From contig NZ_JBNAGH010000003.1 of the NCBI RefSeq assembly GCF_049801095.1, forward strand, positions 372,001-436,000: a DNA stretch of 64,000 bases, read 5' to 3'. Of this stretch, positions 43,051-52,524 are shown piece by piece. The notes beneath the pieces were generated by a model that was not told the origin of the DNA, searched no databases, and saw only the letters and a program-made list of their open reading frames with translations. The position numbers and the translations under genes were made by a program. The stretch's first letter is position 1. Every line of letters starts with the position of its first letter. Origin of the DNA: Dinoroseobacter sp049801095. Lineage in GTDB: Bacteria > Pseudomonadota > Alphaproteobacteria > Rhodobacterales > Rhodobacteraceae.

Positions 43051-45450
43051 CTAGAACGGCACATCGCCGGCTTGATCCGCGGCCACCACGAACTTCGCCA
43101 CCAGTTTCTTGACCCCGGCCTTCTCGAACGCGACTTCGAGCTTATCCCCTTCGATCCCCGTCACCGCGCCATAGCCGAATTTCTGATGAAAGACCCGGTC
43201 GCCCAGCGCATGGCTTGAGATCGCCGTTGCGTCGATCACCATGTTGCGGCTTTCGCGCGGCTGACTGGTGCCACGGCTGGCACTGCGCGCCTGCATCCGG
43301 CGCCAGCCCGGGGAGTTATAGACATTGGCCTCGGCGGCTTTCTCTTCGAGGTTCGAGCCATACCTCACCCCATCCGGCAAGCCGCCGCCCGGGGCCGCCG
43401 CCCCGTAGCCGCCGCCATAGAGGCCCGGAGGCGTCAGAACCTCCACATGGGCCTCAGGCAACTCGTCAATGAAGCGCGAGGGGAGCGCCGATTGCCACTG
43501 CCCAAAGATGCGCCGATTGCCCACGAAAGAGATCGTGCAGACCTCTTCGGCCCGGGTGATGCCCACATAGGCCAGACGCCGTTCCTCCTCGAGCCCTTTG
43601 AGGCCCGATTCGTCCATGGAACGCTGGGATGGGAAGAGCCCGTCCTCCCAACCCGGCAAGAACACCGCCGGAAATTCGAGCCCCTTGGCGGCATGGAGCG
43701 TCATGATCGAGACCTGCGGTCCCGCCGCGCCCGTGTCATTGTCCATCACCAGACTCACATGCTCGAGGAACCCTTGCAGGTTCTCGAACCCTTCCAGCGC
43801 TTTGACCAGTTCCTTGAGGTTTTCGAGCCGTCCCGGTGCCTCCGGCGTCTTGTCGTTCTGCCAATGGGCGGTATAGCCGCTTTCATCCAGAATGACCTGC
43901 GCCAGCTCTACGTGGCTCTGACGTGGATCACGTGTTAGCTCATGCCACCGACCAATCTGGTCCACCAGTTGTGGTACTTTGGTTCGCGCTTTCCCACCCA
44001 TCGTAGCGATGCTTCCATCTAGGACCATGGCCCGCACTGCAGAGCAAAGCGAAAAGCCATCTTCGTTAGAACGGGAGAAAATCTTGCCCTTGGCGACATC
44101 GCCTACGCCACGTCGAGGCACATTGACAATGCGCTCCATTGCAAGATCGTCATCTGGACTTACAGCGAGCCTGAAATAGGCCATGGCATCGCGGATCTCC
44201 ATCCGCTCGTAAAAACGCGGACCGCCGATCACCCGGTAGGGCAGACCGATGGTCAGGAACCGATCCTCGAAGGCGCGCATCTGGTGCGAGGCGCGCACAA
44301 GGATGGCGATCTGATCAAGCTCGAAGGGCCGCATCCCGCGCGTGCCGCCTTGCATCGATTCGATCTCTTCCCCGATCCAGCGGGCCTCTTCATCGCCGTC
44401 CCAATGGCCGATCAGGCGGACCTTCTCGCCTTCCTTCGCCTCGGTCCAGAGGGTCTTGCCGAGCCGCCCCTTATTGCCGTCGATCACGCCGGAAGCGGCG
44501 GCGAGGATATGCGGGGTGGAGCGGTAGTTCTGCTCCAACCGGATCACCAGCGCGCCGGGAAAGTCCTTTTCAAAACGCAGGATGTTGCCCACTTCGGCCC
44601 CGCGCCAGCCATAGATCGACTGGTCGTCATCGCCCACGCAGCAGATATTCTTGTGCCCACCGGCCAAGAGCCGCAGCCAGAGATACTGGGCAACGTTCGT
44701 GTCCTGATACTCGTCCACAAGTATATAGCGGAACCAGCGCTGATACTGGGCCAGCACATCTTCGTGCTTCTGGAAGATCCCCACCACATGCAGGAGGAGG
44801 TCCCCGAAATCCGTGGCGTTCAGGGTGCGCAACCGCTCCTGATAGGCCGCATAAAGCTCGACCCCACGGGAGTTGAACGCTGACGCCTCCGCCGCAGGCA
44901 CCGCATCCGGCGCCCAGGCGCGGTTCTTCCAGCCGTCGATGATATGGGCGAGCTGGCGCGCGGGCCAGCGCTTCTCATCGATGTTCTCCGCGAGGATGAG
45001 CTGCTTGAGCAGGCGGATCTGGTCGTCCGTATCGAGGATGGTGAAGTTCGACTTCAGCCCGACGAGTTCCGCATGGCGGCGCAAGAGCTTCACACCAATC
45101 GCGTGGAAAGTCCCGAGCCAGGGCATCCCCTCCACCGCTTGGCCCATGAGGTTGGCAACCCGATCCTTCATCTCGCGCGCGGCCTTGTTGGTGAAGGTCA
45201 CCGCCAGAATCTCGTTCGGGCGCGCCACGCCCGTGGTCAGCAGATGCGCGATCCGGCAGGTGAGCGCCTTGGTCTTGCCGGTCCCGGCCCCGGCGAGCAT
45301 CAGGACCGGCCCCTCCAACGCCTCGACCGCTTGGCGCTGCGCGGGGTTCAACGTGTCGAGATAGGGCGTCGGGCGCGCCCCCATGGCCCGGGCCGAGAGC
45401 GACAGGCTCGCCCCCGCCTCGAAGGCGTCATTATCGTCGAAGCTGTTCAT
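43051..45450 (-). CDS. uvrD: DNA helicase UvrD/PcrA
   Basis: Superfamily 1A helicase of about 799 residues acting in nucleotide-excision and mismatch repair. Motifs in order: Q-motif LNPAQRQAVEALEGP, Walker A GAGTGKT, VTFTNKAAREM, DEYQDTN (Walker B), GDDDQSIYGWRGA, QNYRS, TLHAAKGLEFPAVFLPG and VGITRAEE. The C-terminal tail (HQKFGYGAVTGIEGDKLEV) is the Tudor-like RNA polymerase-binding domain of PcrA/UvrD. I chose the ATG at 45450 (MNSFDDND); an ATG at 45462 is possible. A SOS box lies 42 bases upstream. Around 43930-44180 local base use is a little less GC-rich but the frame is intact. Confidence 0.93.
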   Translation of the reverse strand: MNSFDDNDAFEAGASLSLSARAMGARPTPYLDTLNPAQRQAVEALEGPVLMLAGAGTGKTKALTCRIAHLLTTGVARPNEILAVTFTNKAAREMKDRVANLMGQAVEGMPWLGTFHAIGVKLLRRHAELVGLKSNFTILDTDDQIRLLKQLILAENIDEKRWPARQLAHIIDGWKNRAWAPDAVPAAEASAFNSRGVELYAAYQERLRTLNATDFGDLLLHVVGIFQKHEDVLAQYQRWFRYILVDEYQDTNVAQYLWLRLLAGGHKNICCVGDDDQSIYGWRGAEVGNILRFEKDFPGALVIRLEQNYRSTPHILAAASGVIDGNKGRLGKTLWTEAKEGEKVRLIGHWDGDEEARWIGEEIESMQGGTRGMRPFELDQIAILVRASHQMRAFEDRFLTIGLPYRVIGGPRFYERMEIRDAMAYFRLAVSPDDDLAMERIVNVPRRGVGDVAKGKIFSRSNEDGFSLCSAVRAMVLDGSIATMGGKARTKVPQLVDQIGRWHELTRDPRQSHVELAQVILDESGYTAHWQNDKTPEAPGRLENLKELVKALEGFENLQGFLEHVSLVMDNDTGAAGPQVSIMTLHAAKGLEFPAVFLPGWEDGLFPSQRSMDESGLKGLEEERRLAYVGITRAEEVCTISFVGNRRIFGQWQSALPSRFIDELPEAHVEVLTPPGLYGGGYGAAAPGGGLPDGVRYGSNLEEKAAEANVYNSPGWRRMQARSASRGTSQPRESRNMVIDATAISSHALGDRVFHQKFGYGAVTGIEGDKLEVAFEKAGVKKLVAKFVVAADQAGDVPF

Positions 45451-45491
45451 GGGGCCAAACATAGCGCGAAGCAGCACGGGGGGAAAGCTAT

Positions 45492-45506
45492 GTTCCACAT
45501 CTGTTC
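45492..45506. promoter_or_regulatory. LexA (SOS) box upstream of uvrD
   Basis: GTTC, seven bases (CACATCT), GTTC: the direct-repeat LexA site of alphaproteobacteria. It lies 42 bases before the uvrD start in the divergent region with the alpha-hydroxy-acid dehydrogenase gene, 46 bases from that gene's ATG. Confidence 0.75.
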
Positions 45507-45552
45507 GCGACTCCTCTATTGCGCAATCAGATGAAATGCTTAGCAAGGGCCC

Positions 45553-46701
45553 ATGGATCTGGACACGACCCATCCGGCGATTTCTGACCTGCGACGGGCC
45601 GCGCGCCGACGCATTCCCGGCTTCGTCTTCGAGTATCTCGACAGTGCCACCGGCGATCGCGAGGTGGGGGTGCGGACGACCCGCGCGGCGCTGGATGCGA
45701 TCCATCTGCTGCCCAGTATCCTCCATGGAGAGACGGACCCGGTTCTGGAAACCCCCTTGTTGGGCCGGACCTATGCCCGGCCCTTTGGCATCGCGCCCGT
45801 GGGGATGTCCGGGCTGATCTGGCCCGATGCGGAGCGCTTGCTGGCCGCGGAGGCCGCGACGGCGCAGATCCCCTATGGCCTCTCAACCGTGGCCACCCAG
45901 GTGCCAGAGCGTGTGGGCCCCAAGGCGGGCAAGATGGGCTGGTTTCAGCTCTATCCACCGGCGGATCCGGCGATCCGCGACGATATACTGGCACGGGCCA
46001 AAGCCTCGGGTTTTGAGACGCTGGTTCTGACCGTGGATGTCCCCGCCGATAGCCGCCGCGAACGGCAGCGCCGCGCGAACCTGACCATCCCGCCCAAGAT
46101 CACTGCGCGGATGGTGGTACAAATGGCCCTGCACCCGCGATGGGCCCTTGGCATGGCGCAGCATGGGCGGCCGTCGCTGAAACTGGCGGAAAGCTATGTC
46201 GAGAAATCCGGGGCGGCGAGCTACATGGCCCATGCCGGCAAAGCGATCCGGGGCGCGCCGGATTGGGCCTATCTCGACGCCTTGCGCGCCGGTTGGGACG
46301 GGGATTTCATCGTCAAAGGCGTACTGCGCCCGGAGGATGCGACCCGTCTGAAAGATGCAGGCGTCGATGCGATCTGGGTTTCCGATCACTCTGCGCGGCA
46401 GTTCGAAGGCGGACCCAGCGCCATCACCCAGCTGCCCCAGATCCGGAGCGCGGTTGGTCCAGACTACCCCCTGATTTATGACAGCGGCATCGAGGGCGGT
46501 CTCGACATCCTGCGCGCAGTCGGGATGGGCGCGGATTTCGTCATGTTGGGCCGCGCCTGGCATTTCGCCCTGGCCGGGCTGGGCCCGCGTGGCGTGCGCC
46601 ACCTGATCCACCTGCTCACCGAAGACCTGACCACCAACATGCAAATGTGCGGCCTTGCCTCGCTTGCCGATTTCCGCGACGAATTGGCCCCAACACGCTA
46701 G
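45553..46701 (+). CDS. FMN-dependent alpha-hydroxy-acid dehydrogenase
   Basis: TIM-barrel flavoenzyme of 382 residues of the L-lactate dehydrogenase/mandelate dehydrogenase/glycolate oxidase family. FMN-binding parts include PFGIAPVGMSGLIWPDAE, GWFQLYPP, LVLTVDVP and FIVKGVL; the C-terminal IYDSGIEGG and VMLGRAW bind phosphate. The catalytic loop reads VSDHSARQFEGGPSA, where most family members have VSNHGGRQLDGA, so the catalytic His and Arg are kept but neighbours differ. The substrate may be L-lactate or another 2-hydroxy acid. It is followed by pyruvate carboxylase after 61 bases, which would suit lactate use (inference). Confidence 0.88.
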   Translation: MDLDTTHPAISDLRRAARRRIPGFVFEYLDSATGDREVGVRTTRAALDAIHLLPSILHGETDPVLETPLLGRTYARPFGIAPVGMSGLIWPDAERLLAAEAATAQIPYGLSTVATQVPERVGPKAGKMGWFQLYPPADPAIRDDILARAKASGFETLVLTVDVPADSRRERQRRANLTIPPKITARMVVQMALHPRWALGMAQHGRPSLKLAESYVEKSGAASYMAHAGKAIRGAPDWAYLDALRAGWDGDFIVKGVLRPEDATRLKDAGVDAIWVSDHSARQFEGGPSAITQLPQIRSAVGPDYPLIYDSGIEGGLDILRAVGMGADFVMLGRAWHFALAGLGPRGVRHLIHLLTEDLTTNMQMCGLASLADFRDELAPTR

Positions 46702-46762
46702 GGGCTTCCGGTTTGGAGCGGTTTGCCGTACATGGACAATAAAGTTTACCAATGAGGACCCG

Positions 46763-49700
46763 ATGACTGACTTCAAAAAGATCCTGATTGCCAATCGCGG
46801 CGAAATTGCCATCCGGGTGATGCGAGCCGCCAACGAACTCGGCAAGAAGACGGTTGCGGTCTACGCGGAGGAAGACAAGCTCAGCCTGCACCGCTTCAAG
46901 GCGGATGAGGCCTATAAGATCGGCGAGGGCATGGGCCCTGTGGCCGCTTATCTGAGCATTGACGAGATCATCCGGGTTGCCAAGCTTTGCGGCGCGGATG
47001 CGATCCACCCGGGCTATGGCCTGCTGTCGGAGAACCCGGATTTCGTGGATGCCTGTGCCGCCAACGGCATCACCTTCATCGGGCCCAAGGCCGAAACCAT
47101 GCGCGCTCTGGGCGACAAGGCCTCGGCCCGCAAGGTGGCCATCGCGGCTGGCGTGCCGGTCATCCCGGCGACCGAGGTGCTCGGTGATGATATGGAGGCG
47201 ATTAAGGCCGAGGCGGAAACCATCGGCTATCCCCTTATGCTCAAAGCGTCCTGGGGCGGGGGCGGTCGCGGCATGCGCCCGATCTTCGGCTCCGATGAGG
47301 TTGCCGAGAAGGTCCGCGAAGGTCGCCGCGAGGCCGAAGCCGCCTTTGGCAATGGCGAGGGTTATCTGGAGAAGATGATCACCCGCGCCCGCCACGTAGA
47401 GGTCCAGATCCTCGGCGACACGATGGGCAACATCTATCACCTGTGGGAGCGGGACTGCTCGGTCCAGCGCCGCAACCAGAAGGTCGTGGAGCGCGCACCC
47501 GCACCCTATCTCTCCTCCGCCCAGCGCGAGCAGATCTGTGAGCTTGGCCGCAAGATATGCGCCCATGTGAACTACGAATGCGCAGGCACCGTCGAGTTCC
47601 TGATGGATATGGACACCGGCGCGTTTTACTTCATCGAGGTGAACCCCCGCGTTCAGGTCGAGCATACGGTCACCGAAGAGATCACCGGGATCGACATCGT
47701 CCGCGCCCAGATCCTGATCGCCGAGGGCAAATCCCTGATCGAGGCCACGGGTGTGGCCAGCCAGTATGACGTGCCGCTGAGCGGTCACGCGATCCAGTGC
47801 CGGGTCACAACCGAGGATCCGCAGAACAACTTCATCCCCGATTATGGTCGCATCACCGCCTATCGCGGTGCCACGGGCATGGGTATCCGCCTCGATGGTG
47901 GCACCGCCTATTCCGGTGCGGTCATCACCCGCTACTACGACAGCCTTCTGGAGAAGGTCACCGCCTGGGCCCCCACGCCCGAGGCCGCGATTGCGCGGAT
48001 GGACCGCGCCCTGCGCGAGTTCCGGATCCGCGGGGTCAGTACCAATATCGCCTTTGTCGAGAACCTGCTTAAGCACCCGACCTTCCTGAACAACCAATAC
48101 ACCACGAAGTTCATCGACGAGACGGCGGAGCTTTTCGAGTTCCCCAAACGGCGCGACCGGGCCACACGGATCCTGCGCTACATCGCGGATATCTCGGTCA
48201 ACGGGCATCCCGAGACCGAAGGCCGCGCCTTGCCGCCCGCCACGCCGCGCGCGCTCAAGGCCCCTGCCCCCAAGGCCGCGCCTGCACCGGGCACACGCAC
48301 GCTGCTCGAGGAAAAAGGCCCGCAGGCGGTTGCGGATTGGATGTCTGAGCAGAAGCAACTGCTGATCACCGACACAACCATGCGCGACGGGCACCAGTCC
48401 CTGCTGGCCACGCGCATGCGCTCCATCGACATGATCAAGGTCGCGCCGAGCTATGCCGCGAACCTGCCGCAGCTCTTCTCGGTGGAGTGCTGGGGCGGGG
48501 CGACCTTCGACGTCGCCTACCGCTTCTTGCAGGAATGCCCCTGGCAGCGCCTCCGGGACATCCGCGCGGGCCTGCCCAATGTGATGACCCAGATGCTGCT
48601 GCGCGGCTCGAACGGGGTCGGGTACACGAATTACCCCGACAACGTCGTGCAGGAATTCACGCGTCAGGCCGCCGCATCGGGTGTCGACGTGTTCCGCGTC
48701 TTTGACAGCCTGAACTGGGTCGAGAACATGCGCGTCGCCATGGATGCGGTGCTCGAAAGCGGCAAGGTCTGCGAGGGCACGGTCTGCTACACGGGCGACA
48801 TCCTGAACCCGGAGCGGTCCAAGTACGACCTGAAATACTATGTGGATATGGGGCTGGAGCTGAAGGCGGCAGGCGCCCATGTGCTCGGCCTCAAGGACAT
48901 GGCGGGCCTGCTGAAACCGGCCTCGGCCCGGGTGCTGATCAAGGCCCTGAAAGAAGAGGTCGGCCTGCCGATCCATTTCCACACCCATGACACCGCCGGG
49001 ATCGCCTGCGCCACCATCGTGGCGGCCGCCGAATCCGGTGTGGACGCGGTGGATTGCGCCATGGACGCGCTCTCGGGCAACACGAGCCAGGCGACCCTTG
49101 GCACGGTCGTGGAGTCCCTCCGCCACACGGATCGCGACACCGGGCTCGACATCAAGGCCGTGCGCGAGATCTCGGATTACTGGGAAGCCGTGCGGGGTGA
49201 ATACGCCGCCTTTGAGACCGGCCAGCAGGCGCCGTCGTCGGAGGTGTATCTCCACGAGATGCCCGGCGGGCAGTTCACCAACCTCAAGGCGCAGGCCCGG
49301 TCCCTCGGGCTCGAAGAGCGCTGGCACGAGGTCGCCCAGACCTATGCGGATGTGAACCAGATGTTCGGGGATATCGTGAAGGTGACGCCCTCGTCCAAGG
49401 TTGTGGGCGACATGGCACTCCTGATGGTGAGCCAGGGCCTGAGCCGCGACGATGTCGAGGACCCGAACCGCGACGTGGCCTTCCCGGACTCGGTTGTCGA
49501 CATGATGCGCGGCAATCTCGGCCAGCCTGCGGGCGGCTTCCCGAAGAAGATCATGTCCAAGATCCTCAAAGGCGAGAAACCCAGCACCGCGCGCCCGGGC
49601 AAACACCTGCCGCCCGTGGATCTGGAAGCGACGCGCAAGGATCTGGAGGCCCAGACCGGCGCACCGGCGGATGACGAGGATCTCAACGGCTACCTGATGT

Positions 49701-50200
49701 ATCCCAAGGTCTATACCGACTACATGGCCCGCCACAGCGAGTATGGCCCTGTCCGGACCCTGCCCACGCGGACCTTCTTCTACGGCATGCAGCCCGGCGA
49801 TGAGATCGAAGCCGAGATTGACCCGGGCAAAACCCTCGAGATCCGGATGCAGACCGCCTCCGAGACCAACGAGGACGGCGAGGTGAAGGTCTTCTTCGAG
49901 TTGAACGGGCAGCCCCGCGTGGTGCGGGTGCCGAACCGCAAGGCGGCGGCCACGGTCGCGAAGATGCCCAAGGCCGAGCTCGGCAATCCGAACCATATCG
50001 GCGCGCCCATGCCCGGTGTGGTAGCCTCGGTCGCGGTGCAGCCCGGGGCCAAGGTCAAGGAAGGCGACCTCCTGCTGACCATCGAGGCCATGAAGATGGA
50101 GACCGGCATCCACGCGGAACGCGACGCTGTCGTGGCGGCGGTGCACGTCACTCCGGCAGCGCAGATCGACGCCAAGGACCTGCTGATCGAGCTCAGCTGA
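46763..50200 (+). CDS. pyc: Pyruvate carboxylase
   Basis: Single-chain biotin enzyme of 1145 residues converting pyruvate and bicarbonate to oxaloacetate, the main anaplerotic step in this group. Domains in order: biotin carboxylase (about 1-455, ILIANRGEIAIRVMRA, GGGGRGMRP, EVNPRVQVEHTVTE), carboxyltransferase (about 530-800, DTTMRDGHQSL, LKDMAGLL, HTHDTAG), PYC/OADA conserved domain, and a C-terminal biotinyl domain with the EAMKMETG motif and biotin-bearing Lys1111. The ATG at 46763 has GAGGA upstream; the frame before it is not homologous. Its last base is the first base of the next gene. Confidence 0.97.
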   Translation: MTDFKKILIANRGEIAIRVMRAANELGKKTVAVYAEEDKLSLHRFKADEAYKIGEGMGPVAAYLSIDEIIRVAKLCGADAIHPGYGLLSENPDFVDACAANGITFIGPKAETMRALGDKASARKVAIAAGVPVIPATEVLGDDMEAIKAEAETIGYPLMLKASWGGGGRGMRPIFGSDEVAEKVREGRREAEAAFGNGEGYLEKMITRARHVEVQILGDTMGNIYHLWERDCSVQRRNQKVVERAPAPYLSSAQREQICELGRKICAHVNYECAGTVEFLMDMDTGAFYFIEVNPRVQVEHTVTEEITGIDIVRAQILIAEGKSLIEATGVASQYDVPLSGHAIQCRVTTEDPQNNFIPDYGRITAYRGATGMGIRLDGGTAYSGAVITRYYDSLLEKVTAWAPTPEAAIARMDRALREFRIRGVSTNIAFVENLLKHPTFLNNQYTTKFIDETAELFEFPKRRDRATRILRYIADISVNGHPETEGRALPPATPRALKAPAPKAAPAPGTRTLLEEKGPQAVADWMSEQKQLLITDTTMRDGHQSLLATRMRSIDMIKVAPSYAANLPQLFSVECWGGATFDVAYRFLQECPWQRLRDIRAGLPNVMTQMLLRGSNGVGYTNYPDNVVQEFTRQAAASGVDVFRVFDSLNWVENMRVAMDAVLESGKVCEGTVCYTGDILNPERSKYDLKYYVDMGLELKAAGAHVLGLKDMAGLLKPASARVLIKALKEEVGLPIHFHTHDTAGIACATIVAAAESGVDAVDCAMDALSGNTSQATLGTVVESLRHTDRDTGLDIKAVREISDYWEAVRGEYAAFETGQQAPSSEVYLHEMPGGQFTNLKAQARSLGLEERWHEVAQTYADVNQMFGDIVKVTPSSKVVGDMALLMVSQGLSRDDVEDPNRDVAFPDSVVDMMRGNLGQPAGGFPKKIMSKILKGEKPSTARPGKHLPPVDLEATRKDLEAQTGAPADDEDLNGYLMYPKVYTDYMARHSEYGPVRTLPTRTFFYGMQPGDEIEAEIDPGKTLEIRMQTASETNEDGEVKVFFELNGQPRVVRVPNRKAAATVAKMPKAELGNPNHIGAPMPGVVASVAVQPGAKVKEGDLLLTIEAMKMETGIHAERDAVVAAVHVTPAAQIDAKDLLIELS

Positions 50201-50616
50201 TGCCGCGCAGGCTCGCCGCCCTCAGCCTGGTCGTGGACGATTACGACCGGGCGATTGCCTTCTTCACCCAGACCCTGGGTTTCGAGCTGCGCGAGGATAC
50301 GCGCCTGTCGGAGACCAAGCGCTGGGTGCGGGTGGCGCCCCCCGGGGCGGAGACCGAGTTTCTGCTGGCGCGCGCCGCCACACCAAGCCAGGTGGCCGTG
50401 ATTGGCCAGCAAGGCGGCGGGCGCGTCTGGCTCTTTCTCGAAACCGAAGACTTCGCCGCGGATTTCGCGCGGCTGAGTACGGCGGGCGTCCCTTTTGAGA
50501 GCCCGCCCCGCAACGAGCCCTACGGCACGGTCGCGGTCTTTGCCGACCCCTGGGGCAACCGCTGGGACCTCATCCAATATGCGGATCCAGAGGGGCGTAG
50601 CGGCACGCAGCCCTGA
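50200..50616 (+). CDS. VOC-superfamily (glyoxalase-like) protein
   Basis: Protein of 138 residues with the paired beta-alpha-beta-beta-beta fold of the vicinal oxygen chelate superfamily. The first module begins LAALSLVVDDYDRAIAFFTQTLGF and the last ends VFADPWGNRWDLIQY, the common ending with a metal-ligand-type region. The function is unassigned; relatives include lactoylglutathione lyases, dioxygenases and resistance proteins. It shares one base with the pyc stop (TGATG) and is probably co-translated. Confidence 0.85.
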   Translation: MPRRLAALSLVVDDYDRAIAFFTQTLGFELREDTRLSETKRWVRVAPPGAETEFLLARAATPSQVAVIGQQGGGRVWLFLETEDFAADFARLSTAGVPFESPPRNEPYGTVAVFADPWGNRWDLIQYADPEGRSGTQP

Positions 50617-50690
50617 CCGCTGACCGCGCTCAAATTTGCTTTGTCTCAACCCTCCTCCTAGGCTCAACACAACCGGGGGGAGGAAAATCA

Positions 50691-52202
50691 ATGACAAAAT
50701 CACTCAGAGTTGCCGCATGCGGGCTCCTGTTTGGGACAATGGCCTTGGCGCAAGACCCGCCACAAATGGCCATGACCACGGAGATCCCGGACGGGATCAC
50801 CACGCCGGACAATATCGACACGCAGCTCGGCGCGCTCAACTTCTTTGACGGCGTCCCGGATGCGGAGACTGCGGACAAGATATACACGCTGCTCGACTTC
50901 ACCCATGCCTATCAGGCCTATCTGGATGGGGTGAAGATCGCCTCCATGGACGCGATGCGGCGCGGGATCGAGGCCTTTGGTCCCGCCAACACGACCGTTC
51001 TGCAATTTGCGGATCTGATGGATTCCAAAGCGCTGTTCCTGACGCCGAACACCACCAGCGTCTATCAGACCGCGTGGCTGCAGCTCGGCGATGAACCCAT
51101 GATTATCGAGACACCGCCCAATGTGCTCGGGTTTCTCAACAATGCCTGGTTCAAATACGTGATGGATTTCGGAAATCTCGGCCCGGACGAGGGGCAAGGG
51201 GGCAAGTTCCTCATCATTCCGCCGGGATATGAGGGCGACGTGCCGACCGAGGGCTACACCGCCGTTGTGCCCACGGACACCTATGGCCACTGGGTGCTCT
51301 GGCGCGGCTACCTGAAGGACGGCTCCACGGCCGAGGCCGTTCAGGCCACGCAGGACCGGTTCCGGATGTATCCTTTGTCCTCCGCAGATGCGCCGCCGGA
51401 GATGACGTTCGTCAATGTCTCCGGCAAGGCATTCAACACGATCCACGTGATGGATGAGCGGATGTTCGAGGAGATCAACACGGTGGTGCAGTCCGAACCC
51501 CTGAGCGGGGAGGAACCGGAACTGCTCGGTCATCTCGCCGCCATCGGCATCATAAAAGGGCAGGACTTCGCCCCGGATGAGCGCATGCAGGGCATCCTCA
51601 AGCGCGCCGCGGCGGCGGGCGCTGTCACTGTCAAGACGCTGGTCTCCAAACCCCGCGACCCGCGGGTCTACTGGTATCCGGGCGAGAGCTACTGGCAGAC
51701 CGCCTTTCCGGGCGGGGCCTATACCTGGGTGCTGGATGGCGTGACCCTGCAGGACTTTCGCAGCGCCTTTCACTTCTACGCCACGGGTGTGACCCCGGCC
51801 ATGGCGCTCAAGGTCGTCGGCAAAGGCTCGCAATACGCCTTCACCTACCGGGACGCCGCGGGCAACGCGCTGGATGGCAGCAAGACCTACAAGCTGACCG
51901 TGCCCGCCGACCCGCCCGCCAAGGATTTCTGGTCCTTCACGCTCTATGACAACCAGACCCGTTCCATGCTGCAAACGGACAAGCAGTTCCCGGCCCTTGG
52001 CAGCAATGATGCCGGGCTGGTGCAGAACGACGATGGCTCGACGGATATCTATTTCGGCCCCGAACCGCCCGAGGGCCATGAGAGCAATTGGCTGCAGACC
52101 GTGCCCGGCAAAGGGTGGAACACGATCCTGCGGCTCTATGGCCCGCTGGAGCCCTGGTTCGACCAGACATGGCGCCCGGGCGAGATCACGCTCCTGCCCT
52201 GA
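50691..52202 (+). CDS. Exported DUF1254/DUF1214 protein
   Basis: Protein of 503 residues with a Sec signal peptide (cleavage near MALA-Q, residue 20). The N-terminal half fits DUF1254 (TPNTTSVYQTAWLQLGDEPMII) and the C-terminal part DUF1214 (DFWSFTLYDNQTRSML, NWLQTVPGKGW). Such two-domain proteins are common in marine and soil proteobacteria and have no settled biochemical role, though a nuclease-like or polyketide-related function has been suggested for some. It stands alone, 75 bases after the VOC gene. GGGGGGAGG lies 10 bases before the ATG. Confidence 0.85.
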   Translation: MTKSLRVAACGLLFGTMALAQDPPQMAMTTEIPDGITTPDNIDTQLGALNFFDGVPDAETADKIYTLLDFTHAYQAYLDGVKIASMDAMRRGIEAFGPANTTVLQFADLMDSKALFLTPNTTSVYQTAWLQLGDEPMIIETPPNVLGFLNNAWFKYVMDFGNLGPDEGQGGKFLIIPPGYEGDVPTEGYTAVVPTDTYGHWVLWRGYLKDGSTAEAVQATQDRFRMYPLSSADAPPEMTFVNVSGKAFNTIHVMDERMFEEINTVVQSEPLSGEEPELLGHLAAIGIIKGQDFAPDERMQGILKRAAAAGAVTVKTLVSKPRDPRVYWYPGESYWQTAFPGGAYTWVLDGVTLQDFRSAFHFYATGVTPAMALKVVGKGSQYAFTYRDAAGNALDGSKTYKLTVPADPPAKDFWSFTLYDNQTRSMLQTDKQFPALGSNDAGLVQNDDGSTDIYFGPEPPEGHESNWLQTVPGKGWNTILRLYGPLEPWFDQTWRPGEITLLP

Positions 52203-52389
52203 CGACGCGTGTAAGAGGCGGTTTTACCGCCGCCTCCCCTGCCACTCAGGCGGCTTCAGCCTCTGAGGAGCAGGCGGCACCACGGATCCCTCCCCTGCGA
52301 CGGGCGGGCGCAGCAAAAAATCGCAAATCGGTGCGTTTTTCACTTGCAGCCAAGGGGGCCGCTGGATACATCACGCTCACTCAACGGAC

Positions 52390-52464
52390 GCGGGCGTAGC
52401 TCAGGGGTAGAGCATAACCTTGCCAAGGTTAGGGTCGTGAGTTCGAATCTCATCGCCCGCTCCA
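52390..52464 (+). tRNA. tRNA-Gly (anticodon GCC)
   Basis: Cloverleaf of 75 bases: acceptor GCGGGCG/CGCCCGC, D arm GCTC...GAGC, anticodon arm TAACC-TTGCCAA-GGTTA with GCC in the loop, T arm GTGAG-TTCGAAT-CTCAT, and an encoded CCA end. Confidence 0.96.
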
Positions 52465-52524
52465 GTTGAAGTTCTCCGGACAAGCTAGATCAAGAAACCG
52501 CCCCCCGGCGGGCAGTGCTTCTAC

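Noticed and set aside
46616..50146. An open frame of nearly 1180 codons antisense to pyc, with similar long frames antisense to clc, recN, murG/ftsW and the dehalogenase gene
   Set aside because: They mirror the third-position G/C pattern of the coding strand, are rich in His, Arg, Gly and Asp without domain motifs, and overlap genes that are certain.
52203..52260. GAGGCGG/CCGCCTC stem after the DUF1254 gene as a rho-independent terminator
   Set aside because: No T-run follows the stem on either strand, so I did not list it as a terminator.
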